A DNA stretch of 17,802 bases from positions 1-17,802 of the forward strand of contig CALNAU010000003.1 of the NCBI GenBank assembly GCA_937874275.1, given 5' to 3'. The notes beneath the pieces are model-generated. The model saw nothing but the letters and a program-made list of their open reading frames with translations. It did not search any database and had not been told where the DNA came from. Made by a program: the position numbers and the translations under genes. Source of the stretch: an uncultured Clostridia bacterium. Lineage in GTDB: Bacteria > Bacillota > Clostridia > Christensenellales > Aristaeellaceae. The number at the start of each line of letters is the position of its first letter. The first letter of the stretch is position 1. Shown here in pieces: positions 7,585 through 15,565 of the stretch.

Positions 7585-9396
7585 TTACCTCTTCATTTTT
7601 GGGTCAAACGCATCGCGCAAACCGTCACCCACAAAGTTGAACCCAAGAACGGTCAGCAGGATGAGCACCCCGGCGGGTATCCAGATAAACCAGTAGTTCA
7701 TGACGATGTATGGCTGGCTGGCCGCATTAATAATGCTGCCCCAGGAGGCGATGGGGTATTTCACGCCCAAGCCCAGGAAGGAAAGCGTAGCTTCGGTCAG
7801 GATGATGCTGCCCAGCGCCATGGTACCCTGCACGATCAGCAGGGGCATCACGTTGGGCACCAGGTGCCTGAAGATGCGCCGGCTGACCCGGATGCCGGTC
7901 GCCTCGGTGGCGACCATGAAGTCCTGCTCGCGCAGCGCCAGGATCTGTCCGCGCACAACGCGGGCGATGCCCGTCCACCCCATCAGGCCCAGGATAATCA
8001 TGAGCAGCAGCACACGAGTGTAGGGGTTGACCTCCAGTGTATCCATCACCGAGCCCACAATGATCATGATGGGCCAGTAGGGGATGGAGTTGAACAAATC
8101 GACAAAGCGCATCAGCATGGTGTCCACCCAGCCACCAAAGTAACCGGATATACCGCCGATGATGATGCCGATGATCATTTCAAGGAACACCACAACGAAC
8201 CCAACCAGCAGCGAAATGCGACCGCCGTACATCAACCGGGTCAGCATATCCATGCCGTTCTGGTCTGTGCCAAGCAGGTGCTTGCTGTCGGGCGCACGAT
8301 GCATGTCGATCAGCCGCGTGCTGGTCTCGCGCTTGATGTTGTAGGTGGCGTGCACCAGCTCAATCTCATAGACTTCAGGATTGCCCTGAGCATCGGGATA
8401 CTCAAAAGAGCTTGCGCCCGACAGGATGGCCTCACGGGCAGCGGCCTTAAAGTCTACCGTCAGGAAAATGTCAGGTGAAATGGCATTGACAATGATGTCT
8501 GAGATGTTTGCAAAGGGCGCTTCCTCGCCGTTCTCCAGACGGGAAACCACCGTGTTGCGGCCTTCCTCAGCCACCGAGTAGGTTTGCCCATCCAGCTCAA
8601 AGCTTGTCTCGTTCTGGCTGATGGCCTCCTCTGCCGCCACCCGGAAGGGATAGCTGTTAATGGTGGCAACGTCCTGCTCTTGGTAGGCATCGTAGATGCG
8701 CGGGGAGGCCACGGCAATCTCATTTTCCCGGGCGATGAGCACTTCGATGGAGGTGCTGCGGACGATGGAATAGGTTTGATCGTCAAAGGTGAAACTGTCC
8801 GCCTTCGCCTGATCCGCCGCTTCAAAGGCGTCCCGCATCTCCTTGCTGGTCTCAAAGCCGGGCGCGTCTTTGTACGCATACAGCATTTTTCGCGCCAGCA
8901 CAGTGGACAGCACATCATACTGCCTAATCCGGAAAAAATCCTCATTTTCTACCGTAAAGGTGTAGAAATGGCCGGCGTTCTCAAACTCGCTCTCCCCCCG
9001 GTTGTGTGCAAGAATCATCTTGCCGAAGGATGACGAAGCAAACTGCTCACCCTCTTTAACGGTGTAACGCAGCTCTTTGTTGATGGTGGCGCCCGCATAA
9101 TCCTTGACCATCAGGTCGTTCTTGTAGAACACCTGAGACTGCGAGTACGGCATTAACATGCCGCCGATGAAGGAAAAGGCAAACATAAGCACCAGAATGA
9201 TAAATCCGGTAATGGCCAGCCTGTTGCGCACAAAACGCTTAAATACCATCATCCCGGGCGACAGGACCCTTACGCGCTTTTCATCATCCAATGTGCCCGA
9301 GCGATCCAGCTCGTGGCTGGCGGAATGTGATGTATCAAGCAAGTTCTTTGATTCGTGCTGCCCCTGCAAGTCGGCAGATTTCTTTTCGTTATCCAT
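7585..9396 (-). CDS. oppC: Oligopeptide ABC transporter permease OppC with large extracytoplasmic insertion (603 aa)
   Basis: Membrane subunit forming the peptide channel with OppB. Residues 1-60 are a polar cytoplasmic N-terminus; TM1 is about 61-80; then an insertion of about 280 residues (86-366) lies where family members of ~300 residues have only a short loop. The normal fold resumes at HLLGTDQNGMDMLTRLMYGG (373-392) with five more helices and the EAA coupling loop (ATEATGIRVSRRIFRHL, about 496-512), and ends DGLRDAFDPKMKR. The insertion follows TM1 and should lie outside the membrane. It contains repeats of 64-65 residues (separate entry). Start ATG 9396 has AAGGAGG seven bases upstream, placed across the oppB stop. 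No frameshift is seen: the insertion is one open frame with regular codon use. Confidence 0.93.
   Translation of the reverse strand: MDNEKKSADLQGQHESKNLLDTSHSASHELDRSGTLDDEKRVRVLSPGMMVFKRFVRNRLAITGFIILVLMFAFSFIGGMLMPYSQSQVFYKNDLMVKDYAGATINKELRYTVKEGEQFASSSFGKMILAHNRGESEFENAGHFYTFTVENEDFFRIRQYDVLSTVLARKMLYAYKDAPGFETSKEMRDAFEAADQAKADSFTFDDQTYSIVRSTSIEVLIARENEIAVASPRIYDAYQEQDVATINSYPFRVAAEEAISQNETSFELDGQTYSVAEEGRNTVVSRLENGEEAPFANISDIIVNAISPDIFLTVDFKAAAREAILSGASSFEYPDAQGNPEVYEIELVHATYNIKRETSTRLIDMHRAPDSKHLLGTDQNGMDMLTRLMYGGRISLLVGFVVVFLEMIIGIIIGGISGYFGGWVDTMLMRFVDLFNSIPYWPIMIIVGSVMDTLEVNPYTRVLLLMIILGLMGWTGIARVVRGQILALREQDFMVATEATGIRVSRRIFRHLVPNVMPLLIVQGTMALGSIILTEATLSFLGLGVKYPIASWGSIINAASQPYIVMNYWFIWIPAGVLILLTVLGFNFVGDGLRDAFDPKMKR
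8299..9141 (-). repeat. Insertion in OppC with repeated units of 64-65 residues
   Basis: This is the coding stretch for OppC residues about 86-366. Three copies of a motif can be aligned by eye: residues 185-212 (MRDAFEAADQ...SFTFDDQTYSI), 250-276 (FRVAAEEAIS...SFELDGQTYSV) and 315-345 (FKAAAREAIL...SFEYPD...VYEIE). The SF pairs fall at residues 201, 265 and 330, spaced 64 and 65. The pattern is a helix (A-A-E/R-E-A-I) followed by beta strands. The repeats have diverged too far to be recent duplications. The fold is unknown to me. Confidence 0.65.
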
Positions 9397-9406
9397 GCCT
9401 GCCTCC

Positions 9407-10393
9407 TTAATTCACGCGCACGCGCGGATCCACCACGGCGTACATGATGTCAGCAAGTAACAAAGAAACTTGCGTCAAAATGATGATAAAGACCGAATAG
9501 AACATAGTAAATGGTATATCCCCCATCTTCATCGCATCAAAGGCAATGTATCCGATGCCCGGTATCTGATACAACGTCTCGGTAATCATCGACCCGCTGA
9601 ACATGCTGGGAATTAAATAGCTCATATAGGAAACCAGCGGAATCAATGTGTTGCGGAAAGCATGGCGGTAGATTACTTTGTTTTCCGCCAGGCCTTTGGC
9701 GCGCGCTGTGCGGATATAATCGGAGTTCAGCACTTCCAGCATGTTGGTGCGGGTAAAGCGCATCAAACCACCTACCGACAGCATGGTGAGCGTAATCGTG
9801 GGGAGGATCAGATGCCTGGCCATGTCCAGGATTTTGCCCATGGGCGTCAGCTGATCATAGAAGCGGCCGACGATGCCATACAGGTCAAACCACCCCAACT
9901 GCATGGAGAAAACATATTTAAGCACCGTGGCAAGAAAGAACGTAGGCAGTGAAATACCCATCAACGCAACGAAAGTGATGGTATAGTCCGTCCTGCTATA
10001 TTGTTTTCTTGCGGCTGTGATACCCAGCGGTATCGCGATGATTGTTTGCAAAACGAAAGTGATGATATTCAACGCAACAGAATACCAAATGACATTGCGA
10101 AACTTCTCGGTGACCGGCATGTTGTACATCCAGGAATCGCCGAAGTTGCCCCGTACAGCATCCGTCAGCCATCCGAAATAGCCGGTGAACACATCCGTAT
10201 CCAAACGGAACAAGGTATTGAGCTGTGCCAACCACTCTGCATAGCTTTTGCTGCCAGGCAGCTGAGCCCGTTGGCGCGCAATGGTTTCCACATAGGACGA
10301 TGGTAGCGCCCTGATAACTGCATAGACGACAAATGAGCCGAACAGCACAACAATGATTGCAAAAAACAACCTTCTGATAACAAATTTAGACAC
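9407..10393 (-). CDS. oppB: Oligopeptide ABC transporter permease OppB
   Basis: Partner membrane subunit of OppC, 328 residues, normal for the family. N-terminal signal-anchor helix FAIIVVLFGSFVVYAVIRALP, an extracytoplasmic segment to about residue 100 (GYFGWLTDAVRGNFGDS), then five helices with the EAA loop near residue 225 (YIRTARAKGLAENKVIYRHAFRNT without the family's strict EAA letters), and a C-terminus ADIMYAVVDPRVRVN typical of OppB/DppB. The start is GTG 10393 (MSKFVIRR), preceded by GAGGG four bases upstream. It follows oppA after a 76-base gap holding a strong hairpin, and the stop overlaps the oppC ribosome binding site region. Confidence 0.94.
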   Translation of the reverse strand: MSKFVIRRLFFAIIVVLFGSFVVYAVIRALPSSYVETIARQRAQLPGSKSYAEWLAQLNTLFRLDTDVFTGYFGWLTDAVRGNFGDSWMYNMPVTEKFRNVIWYSVALNIITFVLQTIIAIPLGITAARKQYSRTDYTITFVALMGISLPTFFLATVLKYVFSMQLGWFDLYGIVGRFYDQLTPMGKILDMARHLILPTITLTMLSVGGLMRFTRTNMLEVLNSDYIRTARAKGLAENKVIYRHAFRNTLIPLVSYMSYLIPSMFSGSMITETLYQIPGIGYIAFDAMKMGDIPFTMFYSVFIIILTQVSLLLADIMYAVVDPRVRVN

Positions 10394-10416
10394 GTGACCC
10401 TCTTCCTTTGCGCAAA

Positions 10417-10459
10417 TAAGCCGGGGATAAGCCCCAGAGCAGGGGCTTATCCCGGCTTA
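10417..10459 (-). terminator. Very stable intercistronic hairpin between oppA and oppB
   Basis: Arms of 18 and 19 bases (10417-10435 and 10442-10459) pair fully except for one bulged base, around a six-base loop. On the minus strand the hairpin is followed by only a weak U stretch (UUAUUUG). It probably acts as a leaky terminator or as a 3' stabiliser of oppA mRNA, so that the binding protein is made in excess of the permease. Such hairpins are known after other binding-protein genes. Confidence 0.75.
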
Positions 10460-10469
10460 CCGCTTAGGT

Positions 10470-12869
10470 TTATTTCGCGTTCATTTCGAGGTTCTCGATT
10501 TCGCTCATCCAACCGTAGAACGTGGTGATGTCCTTGGGCAAGGTTTCAACATTCAGACGCTCGGTGCTGAAAATGATGAAGTTCTTGCGCTGGTAGGTGG
10601 GCACTTCCACGGCCCAGTCAACAATGATGTCCAGGGCTTCCTTGTAGACGGTCTTGCGGTAGCTCTGATCGTCGCTCTGGCGGGCATTGATGATGGCTTC
10701 GTCCAACTTGGGATCGGCGATGTGATAGTGGTTGCTATCCGAGCCGCCCAGGCCAACGATGTTGGTGGAATGGTACACCTGGTACATGTCAGGATCGATG
10801 GTGGAGCCCCAGGCTGCCGTCCACATTTCCTGCGTGCCGGCATCCAGGGCGTTCCACAGAACGTTGGCGTCGGCGGGGTCATTGATCTTCAGCTCCATGC
10901 CGATGGTTTCCAGGGCAGCCTTGGCTTCGGTCAGAACGCCGATGCTGGGGTGATCGCCCTTGCCATCGCCGGGGATGATGATTTCGTAGGACAGCTTGGC
11001 GCCTTCGGGGGCGGCGGTGAACTTGCCGGTGGCCTCGTCAAAGGTGAAGCCTGCAGCAATCAGGAAGCCCTTGGCGGCCTCAACAGCAGCTGCGTACTTG
11101 TCCTCAGCGGTCATGTCGGAGGTGTAGATGTCCTTGCCCTCTGCGTCAACGGAGAAAGCAACCTTGTAGTCGGGGTCTGTCGGCTGGGGCGCTGCCCAGG
11201 AGGTGTTGGAGATGGGGTAGTTAATGACGGAAGCGGCATCGCCATAGTAGCTGTCATACACAACATCGCGGTACACAGCCAGCACGGTCGCGTAGGCGCG
11301 GCGCAGGTTCTTGGAGGCGTCGCTGGCGGGCTCGCCGGCCACGTTCATGGTGTCCGCGTTCAGGCCGATGTAGCCGTAGCCCAGGTTGTCAACGGCGCTG
11401 GTGGTCACCTTGTCGCCGGTGATTTCGCCGTTGGAGTTGAACTTCTGGATGGCCTGCACGTTGGGCAGGTTACCGCTCATCTCGCCAACATCAACCGTGC
11501 CGCTTTCCATGGCATTGGGCACTTCGTTGGAGGCCGTCTCCTTGAACTGCAGGAACTTGATCTTGGGCTCGCCCTTGTAGTAGTGCTCGTTGGCCTCAAA
11601 GTAGACAACGCGGTTCTCGTACTTGACGAACTTATAGGGGCCAGCGCCCATGGGCTGGGTGGTCTTCTCGCCAACGATGGTCAGGTCGCCGAAGGGATGA
11701 CCGAACTTGTTGTTCTCGTAGTCGTACTGGGCCTTGTCGCCATAGTAATGCAGCGGGGTGACATTGATGCCAGCAATGCTGTACACGGCGGGGGCTTCAA
11801 AGCCGGCGGTCTTCACTTCGACGGTGTAGTCATCCAGCTTCTTGATGCCGGCGATGTTGGGCACACCCTGGCCGGCCATGCTCTCATCCTTGGGACCCCA
11901 GTTGCCGATGAAGGCGCTCTTGGTCAGGGCCCAGATGTCGCTGCCATCGGCGGATTCGGGCGCGTACGCAACGGGATCACCGGCGTAGGCGGCCACAGCT
12001 TCGTCGTAGTAGTCGTCACGGGTGGGATACTCTTCCTTGGTCAGGTCATACACCTTGCCGGACTTGGTGGTCAGCACCTTGTCCTTGACCTCGCCGAAGC
12101 CCCACAGCGCCATGCCCAGGGTGACTTTCAGGCCTTCGCTGGCGGTGACTTCTTCCTCGGAGTAGCCAATGTAATCGGGGGCATAGCCCAGGTAGTTGGC
12201 GTACACGTAGTCAACAATCTTGTTGACGTCGTTCTTCCACTGGCCTTCCAGCTCGGCCCAGAAGCCTTCCTGCTGCTCCTTGGTCCAGGCATCGGCTTCC
12301 GTCCACTCATGGTCGCGGCCGGCGGCGAACAGATCATTTGCCATCTTGTCGTATTTCTCGTAAACGGCAGTGGAGGTCTGGGTCTGGTAGTCCTTCAGAC
12401 CAATGATGGGGTAGGAGTTAAGCGTGGTGGAGCCAACGTAAGCCGGATCCAGCAGCACGTAGTAGGTGAAGATCAGGTCATCGGCGGTCACGGGCTCGCC
12501 ATCGCTAAACTTCATGCCCTCGCGCAGTTTAACAACGTAGGTGGTCTCTTTGGTTTCCTCGTTGTAGTTCACATCCACGTCAGCGGCACCGGTGTACTCG
12601 TGATCCGTCTCGTTGTAGAAGACCTTTTCGCCTTCAATGGACTTGGACACGATGCCGCCCATGCGGTCGGTCTTCAGGGGCGTAATCTGCGTCATGTCAG
12701 CCACATCGCGGTCATACGCAGTGTCCGCGAAGAAGGGGCTGAACTTCTCACTGAAAGCGCTGTAGGCAACGACCAGAGGCGTTTCGGTCGTCTCGGCCAT
12801 GGCCGGGACGAACGTTGCCAACATGGCTATTGCCAAGATGAAGGCAACCGTGGTTTTCCCAAGTTTCAT
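10470..12869 (-). CDS. oppA: Oligopeptide ABC transporter substrate-binding protein OppA (799 aa, no lipobox)
   Basis: Family 5 extracellular solute-binding protein that captures peptides for OppBCDF. Residues 1-25 form a Sec signal peptide (KTTVAFILAIAMLATFVP) ending AMA|ETTET; no Cys lies near the cleavage site, so it lacks the lipid anchor expected in a Gram-positive. Family features include KLREGMKFSDGEPVTADDL with LIFTYYVLLDP after it, a later MGAGPYKFVKYE, and the C-terminal lobe with YGYIGLNAD and WTAAWGSTIDPDMYQVYHS. At 799 residues it is about 250 longer than usual; a charged, mostly helical stretch between about residues 155 and 300 (WTEADAWTKEQQEGFWAELE and following) accounts for much of this. 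ATG 12869 has AAGGAGG seven bases upstream. First gene of the operon. Confidence 0.93.
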   Translation of the reverse strand: MKLGKTTVAFILAIAMLATFVPAMAETTETPLVVAYSAFSEKFSPFFADTAYDRDVADMTQITPLKTDRMGGIVSKSIEGEKVFYNETDHEYTGAADVDVNYNEETKETTYVVKLREGMKFSDGEPVTADDLIFTYYVLLDPAYVGSTTLNSYPIIGLKDYQTQTSTAVYEKYDKMANDLFAAGRDHEWTEADAWTKEQQEGFWAELEGQWKNDVNKIVDYVYANYLGYAPDYIGYSEEEVTASEGLKVTLGMALWGFGEVKDKVLTTKSGKVYDLTKEEYPTRDDYYDEAVAAYAGDPVAYAPESADGSDIWALTKSAFIGNWGPKDESMAGQGVPNIAGIKKLDDYTVEVKTAGFEAPAVYSIAGINVTPLHYYGDKAQYDYENNKFGHPFGDLTIVGEKTTQPMGAGPYKFVKYENRVVYFEANEHYYKGEPKIKFLQFKETASNEVPNAMESGTVDVGEMSGNLPNVQAIQKFNSNGEITGDKVTTSAVDNLGYGYIGLNADTMNVAGEPASDASKNLRRAYATVLAVYRDVVYDSYYGDAASVINYPISNTSWAAPQPTDPDYKVAFSVDAEGKDIYTSDMTAEDKYAAAVEAAKGFLIAAGFTFDEATGKFTAAPEGAKLSYEIIIPGDGKGDHPSIGVLTEAKAALETIGMELKINDPADANVLWNALDAGTQEMWTAAWGSTIDPDMYQVYHSTNIVGLGGSDSNHYHIADPKLDEAIINARQSDDQSYRKTVYKEALDIIVDWAVEVPTYQRKNFIIFSTERLNVETLPKDITTFYGWMSEIENLEMNAK

Positions 12870-12889
12870 AAAGTATCCTCCTTTTTGTG

Positions 12890-12933
12890 TTGCGGAAACG
12901 CATGATATAAAGAACCCTCTATGCGTTTCACAA
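12890..12933 (-). promoter_or_regulatory. Stem-loop in the oppA 5' leader
   Basis: On the minus strand TTGTGAAACGCAT pairs with ATGCGTTTCCGCAA: 13 pairs (one U-G) with one bulged C, around a 17-base loop that contains AGAGGG. It begins about ten bases after the predicted transcript start and ends five bases before the oppA ribosome binding region. It may be a 5' mRNA stabiliser, or the inverted repeat may be an operator. No known riboswitch is recognised. Confidence 0.6.
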
Positions 12934-12949
12934 TGTATGTAACAATTTC

Positions 12950-12978
12950 AGTATACAGAGATAAAACATTGCTGTCAA
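12950..12978 (-). promoter_or_regulatory. Promoter of the opp operon
   Basis: On the minus strand TTGACA (12973-12978) and TATACT (12950-12955) are separated by 17 bases, close to the sigma-A consensus. The start would be near 12943, giving a 5' leader of about 75 nt. The 12934-13084 stretch around and behind it is AT-rich, and I see no further gene there. Confidence 0.85.
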
Positions 12979-13084
12979 CCAAGAAAAACGATGCGGCTTT
13001 ATCGATGTTATATAGGTCTTTATTATCTTTTTTGACTGATAAAGCATTTTTTATTGCTTCATTCGATTGCTCAAACTCTTGCTC

Positions 13085-13615
13085 CTATTCATTCTGTGGT
13101 GTTACCACCCGACACGGTAATCCCGCCATGGTTCGCCATACTAAGCCCGAGACCAATATGGCTGTTGCTTGCAAAACAAACATTGGCCACTCGATTCTGA
13201 TGTCACCTGCCCCAAATAACAAATGGGCAATCTGCCCAATGATGAATGCGCAGCCCGTCAAGGCCGCCAACATACCGCTTTGCTTCAAGCGCAGCCAGGT
13301 AGACTCATGCTGATGTTGGGTCATTCTATCCTTCCACCCAAACATGAAACTTGAAGCCAATGCCATCCTTCCCGAGAAAAACAGTAAAGCCAAAAATGGC
13401 AACACCACAAATAAAGTTCGCATCGATGGCAAGTTAAGTCTTCCTATGGCGAAAACAAGCAAAAGCTGTGTGAACGCAAGCGATGTCATCAATGCCTTGA
13501 AGCATATGATTTCCCCGCCTTTCAACGGAGGTTCCCAGTATGATCCCCGGTATACATACCCTTTGCCGCCGCCCGGGTCGGGCTGGTATAGGCTCAAGTC
13601 TTTTCTTCTTCTCAT
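13085..13615 (-). CDS. Hypothetical four-helix membrane protein, 176 aa
   Basis: Family not recognised. The N-terminal ~38 residues are soluble, with Gly/Tyr-rich DPGGGKGYVYRGSYWEPP; four hydrophobic helices follow at about 41-58, 64-90, 113-134 and 144-163, and a short polar tail ends the protein. Helices 2 and 3 are joined by a charged loop (KDRMTQHQHESTWLRLKQ). ATG 13615 fits AAGGAG with matched spacing of about 8-12; ATG 13627 is too close to it, and longer frames run into the divergent gene. It is transcribed away from the sigma-like gene at 13694 across a 78-base gap. That layout, and its lack of any transport signature, allow it to be a partner of that protein, but this is inference. 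Confidence 0.7.
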   Translation of the reverse strand: MRRRKDLSLYQPDPGGGKGYVYRGSYWEPPLKGGEIICFKALMTSLAFTQLLLVFAIGRLNLPSMRTLFVVLPFLALLFFSGRMALASSFMFGWKDRMTQHQHESTWLRLKQSGMLAALTGCAFIIGQIAHLLFGAGDIRIEWPMFVLQATAILVSGLVWRTMAGLPCRVVTPQNE

Positions 13616-13631
13616 TTTATGCGTCATCTCC

Positions 13632-13658
13632 TTGTCCGCTCTGAACGTATGATATAAT
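13632..13658 (+). promoter_or_regulatory. Promoter of the plus-strand sigma-like membrane gene
   Basis: TATAAT at 13653-13658 is preceded by TGA, an extended -10 element. A -35-like TTGTCC lies at 13632-13637, spaced 15 bases, which is short but tolerable with an extended -10. Start near 13665, about 30 bases before the gene. A TTGACA on the opposite strand (13664-13669) overlaps it, but I see no good minus-strand -10 at the right distance. Confidence 0.6.
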
Positions 13659-13693
13659 TGTTTTGTCAAATGTGACCATGACCTAAAAGGAAA

Positions 13694-15553
13694 GTGATTG
13701 TTTTGCGCAAAAAAACCAATCCAGCCAATACGCATGAATCGTATCATCCATTGTATCTGCAACTGCGCCGTCCCGCCATGGCGCTCGCGCTTGCTGCTAC
13801 ACAAAACGCACCTCAAGCATATCAGTACGCCAGCAAAGCGCATCAATGGGCAGGTACCAGGCATGCTCGCAAGCAAATCGATTCTACCATAGTACTGCAT
13901 CACCTATACCGTAAATTGCCAAAGCATATAAACAACCCGGACAGCGCCCTCATGCTGCCCGACAATTTCTCAACCCTTGACCTGCGAGCGAGAGCCGTGT
14001 GGGTTTTGCATCGTGTGGTTGGATTTGATTGTCCTTCTATTGCTGCTGCCTTGAAATTAACCCAGGTTGATGTACAGGGCGCCCTGTCTGCGGCGGACGA
14101 GAAACTAAACAGTCACGAAGTTCAGCGTTACGGACAGCAACTTGACCTGCTTCTCGAAAAAAAAGAAATCTGGAATGATATTCATTACGTGTTAGAGCGC
14201 CAAACGCGGACAGGTCATTTGCTGCGAAAAAGCTCTATCATCATCATCCTGGCGGCGCTTCTCCTCTTGATAGGGCGAGAGGCATTGTTGATGCAGCGGA
14301 TACTTAGGCTTCACCCGCAAGCGTCCAGCCAAGAAATCACTGAAAGCTATGATGATGCCAACTTCTACAAGCATTTTCCGGAAGCACCCAGCGCCGAATA
14401 CCCCGGCATCAATCAATTGTTGGTGAACCGGATGGACATGATGAACGACGATCAGCGACTGCGTGTGGCCTTTCGCTACTATGACAGAAACGTCATGCTG
14501 AATATCCACGACAATGGCCGGAATTTAGAGGATTTGTATGTCGACATGTATCATGAGTCATACAATCGCGGTGTGGTGAACAATTTCATCGCCAACGCCA
14601 TCATGCGTTACTACGACAATTATGAACGCCCCTATCTGCCTGAATTGCGCAAAGCGGCTTTCCGCAGCGATTACGACAGCATCTACCACGCTGCCATGAC
14701 CTTAGCGCAAGATGATGCTTATCGGCGGCTTGTGGACAAGAATCCGGAAATTTTCGGCACTCAACAACAATTTGAAGCATATTTGTTCAGTCAAAACTTC
14801 CTGAAGGAGGTACCTGGCCTCCTGAATTTGTTGCTGAATGAATACAAAATAAACCAGCGCCAAAGCGATGAGGACGCAGAAGATGCACAACTGCGACAGG
14901 CGTATGAAGAATCACTATTCGCTTTTACCAATCCGGCAGGCCTAAACGGTCGCGTTAGCACATCAAATTTCGCCTTCCGCAAGGAACAGCTTGAGGCCTT
15001 TTTTGCCTCTCGGGAGGCCTTGGGTAAAAGGCTTTACAAAGAAAATGTGGCGCAGGCCTTGCAATGCATGCCTCAGGATGCAAAATTCAACAGCGATATC
15101 CTTGAAGGAAACGAGAGCAGCCTGATGAGTGCAACCCTTACCAAGAGCGAAATCCTCCGCCTCTCGCAGGATCATCGCTTTTTCTTCTTAGGCGTCGCGC
15201 CTGTGAACGCCGCCTATTATGGCGGCCGCATAGAAAGCGAATTGGGCGCCAAAGTACGCGACAAATTGTTCGAGCGCCATGAGGTATTCGTGATGGATGA
15301 TGTGTATCGTCTATATTCTGTCAATTACGCAGCGCCACTCACACTGCCCCGAGGATTCATTGACGACCTTCGGAACCGGATTAATTGCAGGGACACACAG
15401 TTTGAAATGGAACTTCAGTACATCTATCAAATGCGATATGCCCATCCTGAAGCTCGCTTAGGTTGGACGGTGTTACGTACACTGGATTCAAACAGCAACG
15501 TTCAATTTACATCCAACAAGTTCAAGCATTTCACACGAATGGCCAGAAACTGA
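13694..15553 (+). CDS. Membrane-tethered ECF-sigma-like protein with large extracytoplasmic domain (619 aa)
   Basis: No whole-length family recognised. Residues ~28-78 resemble a degenerate sigma region 2 (ALALAATQNAPQAYQYASKA), lacking the acidic DxxQ-type motif. Residues ~92-140 match sigma region 4 in layout: LDLRARAVWVLHRVVGFDCP then SIAAALKLTQVDVQGALSAA, a helix-turn-helix. A charged helix (141-178) leads to one transmembrane segment, IIIILAALLLLIG (181-194), and ~420 residues that should lie outside, predominantly helical and charged with little Cys. Basic residues flank the N-side of the helix, so the N-terminus is inside. Start GTG 13694 is very close to AAAGGA; TTG 13703 is the alternative. 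It is the only clear plus-strand gene here and of lower GC than the flanking genes. It may sense an outside signal and regulate transcription; this is inference. Confidence 0.8.
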   Translation: MIVLRKKTNPANTHESYHPLYLQLRRPAMALALAATQNAPQAYQYASKAHQWAGTRHARKQIDSTIVLHHLYRKLPKHINNPDSALMLPDNFSTLDLRARAVWVLHRVVGFDCPSIAAALKLTQVDVQGALSAADEKLNSHEVQRYGQQLDLLLEKKEIWNDIHYVLERQTRTGHLLRKSSIIIILAALLLLIGREALLMQRILRLHPQASSQEITESYDDANFYKHFPEAPSAEYPGINQLLVNRMDMMNDDQRLRVAFRYYDRNVMLNIHDNGRNLEDLYVDMYHESYNRGVVNNFIANAIMRYYDNYERPYLPELRKAAFRSDYDSIYHAAMTLAQDDAYRRLVDKNPEIFGTQQQFEAYLFSQNFLKEVPGLLNLLLNEYKINQRQSDEDAEDAQLRQAYEESLFAFTNPAGLNGRVSTSNFAFRKEQLEAFFASREALGKRLYKENVAQALQCMPQDAKFNSDILEGNESSLMSATLTKSEILRLSQDHRFFFLGVAPVNAAYYGGRIESELGAKVRDKLFERHEVFVMDDVYRLYSVNYAAPLTLPRGFIDDLRNRINCRDTQFEMELQYIYQMRYAHPEARLGWTVLRTLDSNSNVQFTSNKFKHFTRMARN

Positions 15554-15565
15554 GACAATAACACA

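Noticed and set aside
8299..9141. OppC insertion as an assembly error or a fused foreign gene
   Set aside because: The frame is continuous on both sides, codon use matches the rest of oppC, and there are no insertion-sequence ends or target duplications.
10722..12905. Long plus-strand frame (727 codons) opposite oppA
   Set aside because: It is the antisense shadow of a clear oppA gene; its product is a low-complexity Gly/Val/His-rich string with no domain, and it has no promoter or ribosome binding site that fits.
13021..13084. Terminator after the four-helix membrane gene
   Set aside because: Only a weak AAGCA/TGCTT hairpin with an A-rich loop and no following U run on the minus strand; not enough to call.
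12921..13313. Plus-strand frame of 130 codons over the oppA upstream region
   Set aside because: It overlaps the opp promoter and the antisense of the four-helix membrane gene; no ribosome binding site and no protein-like pattern.
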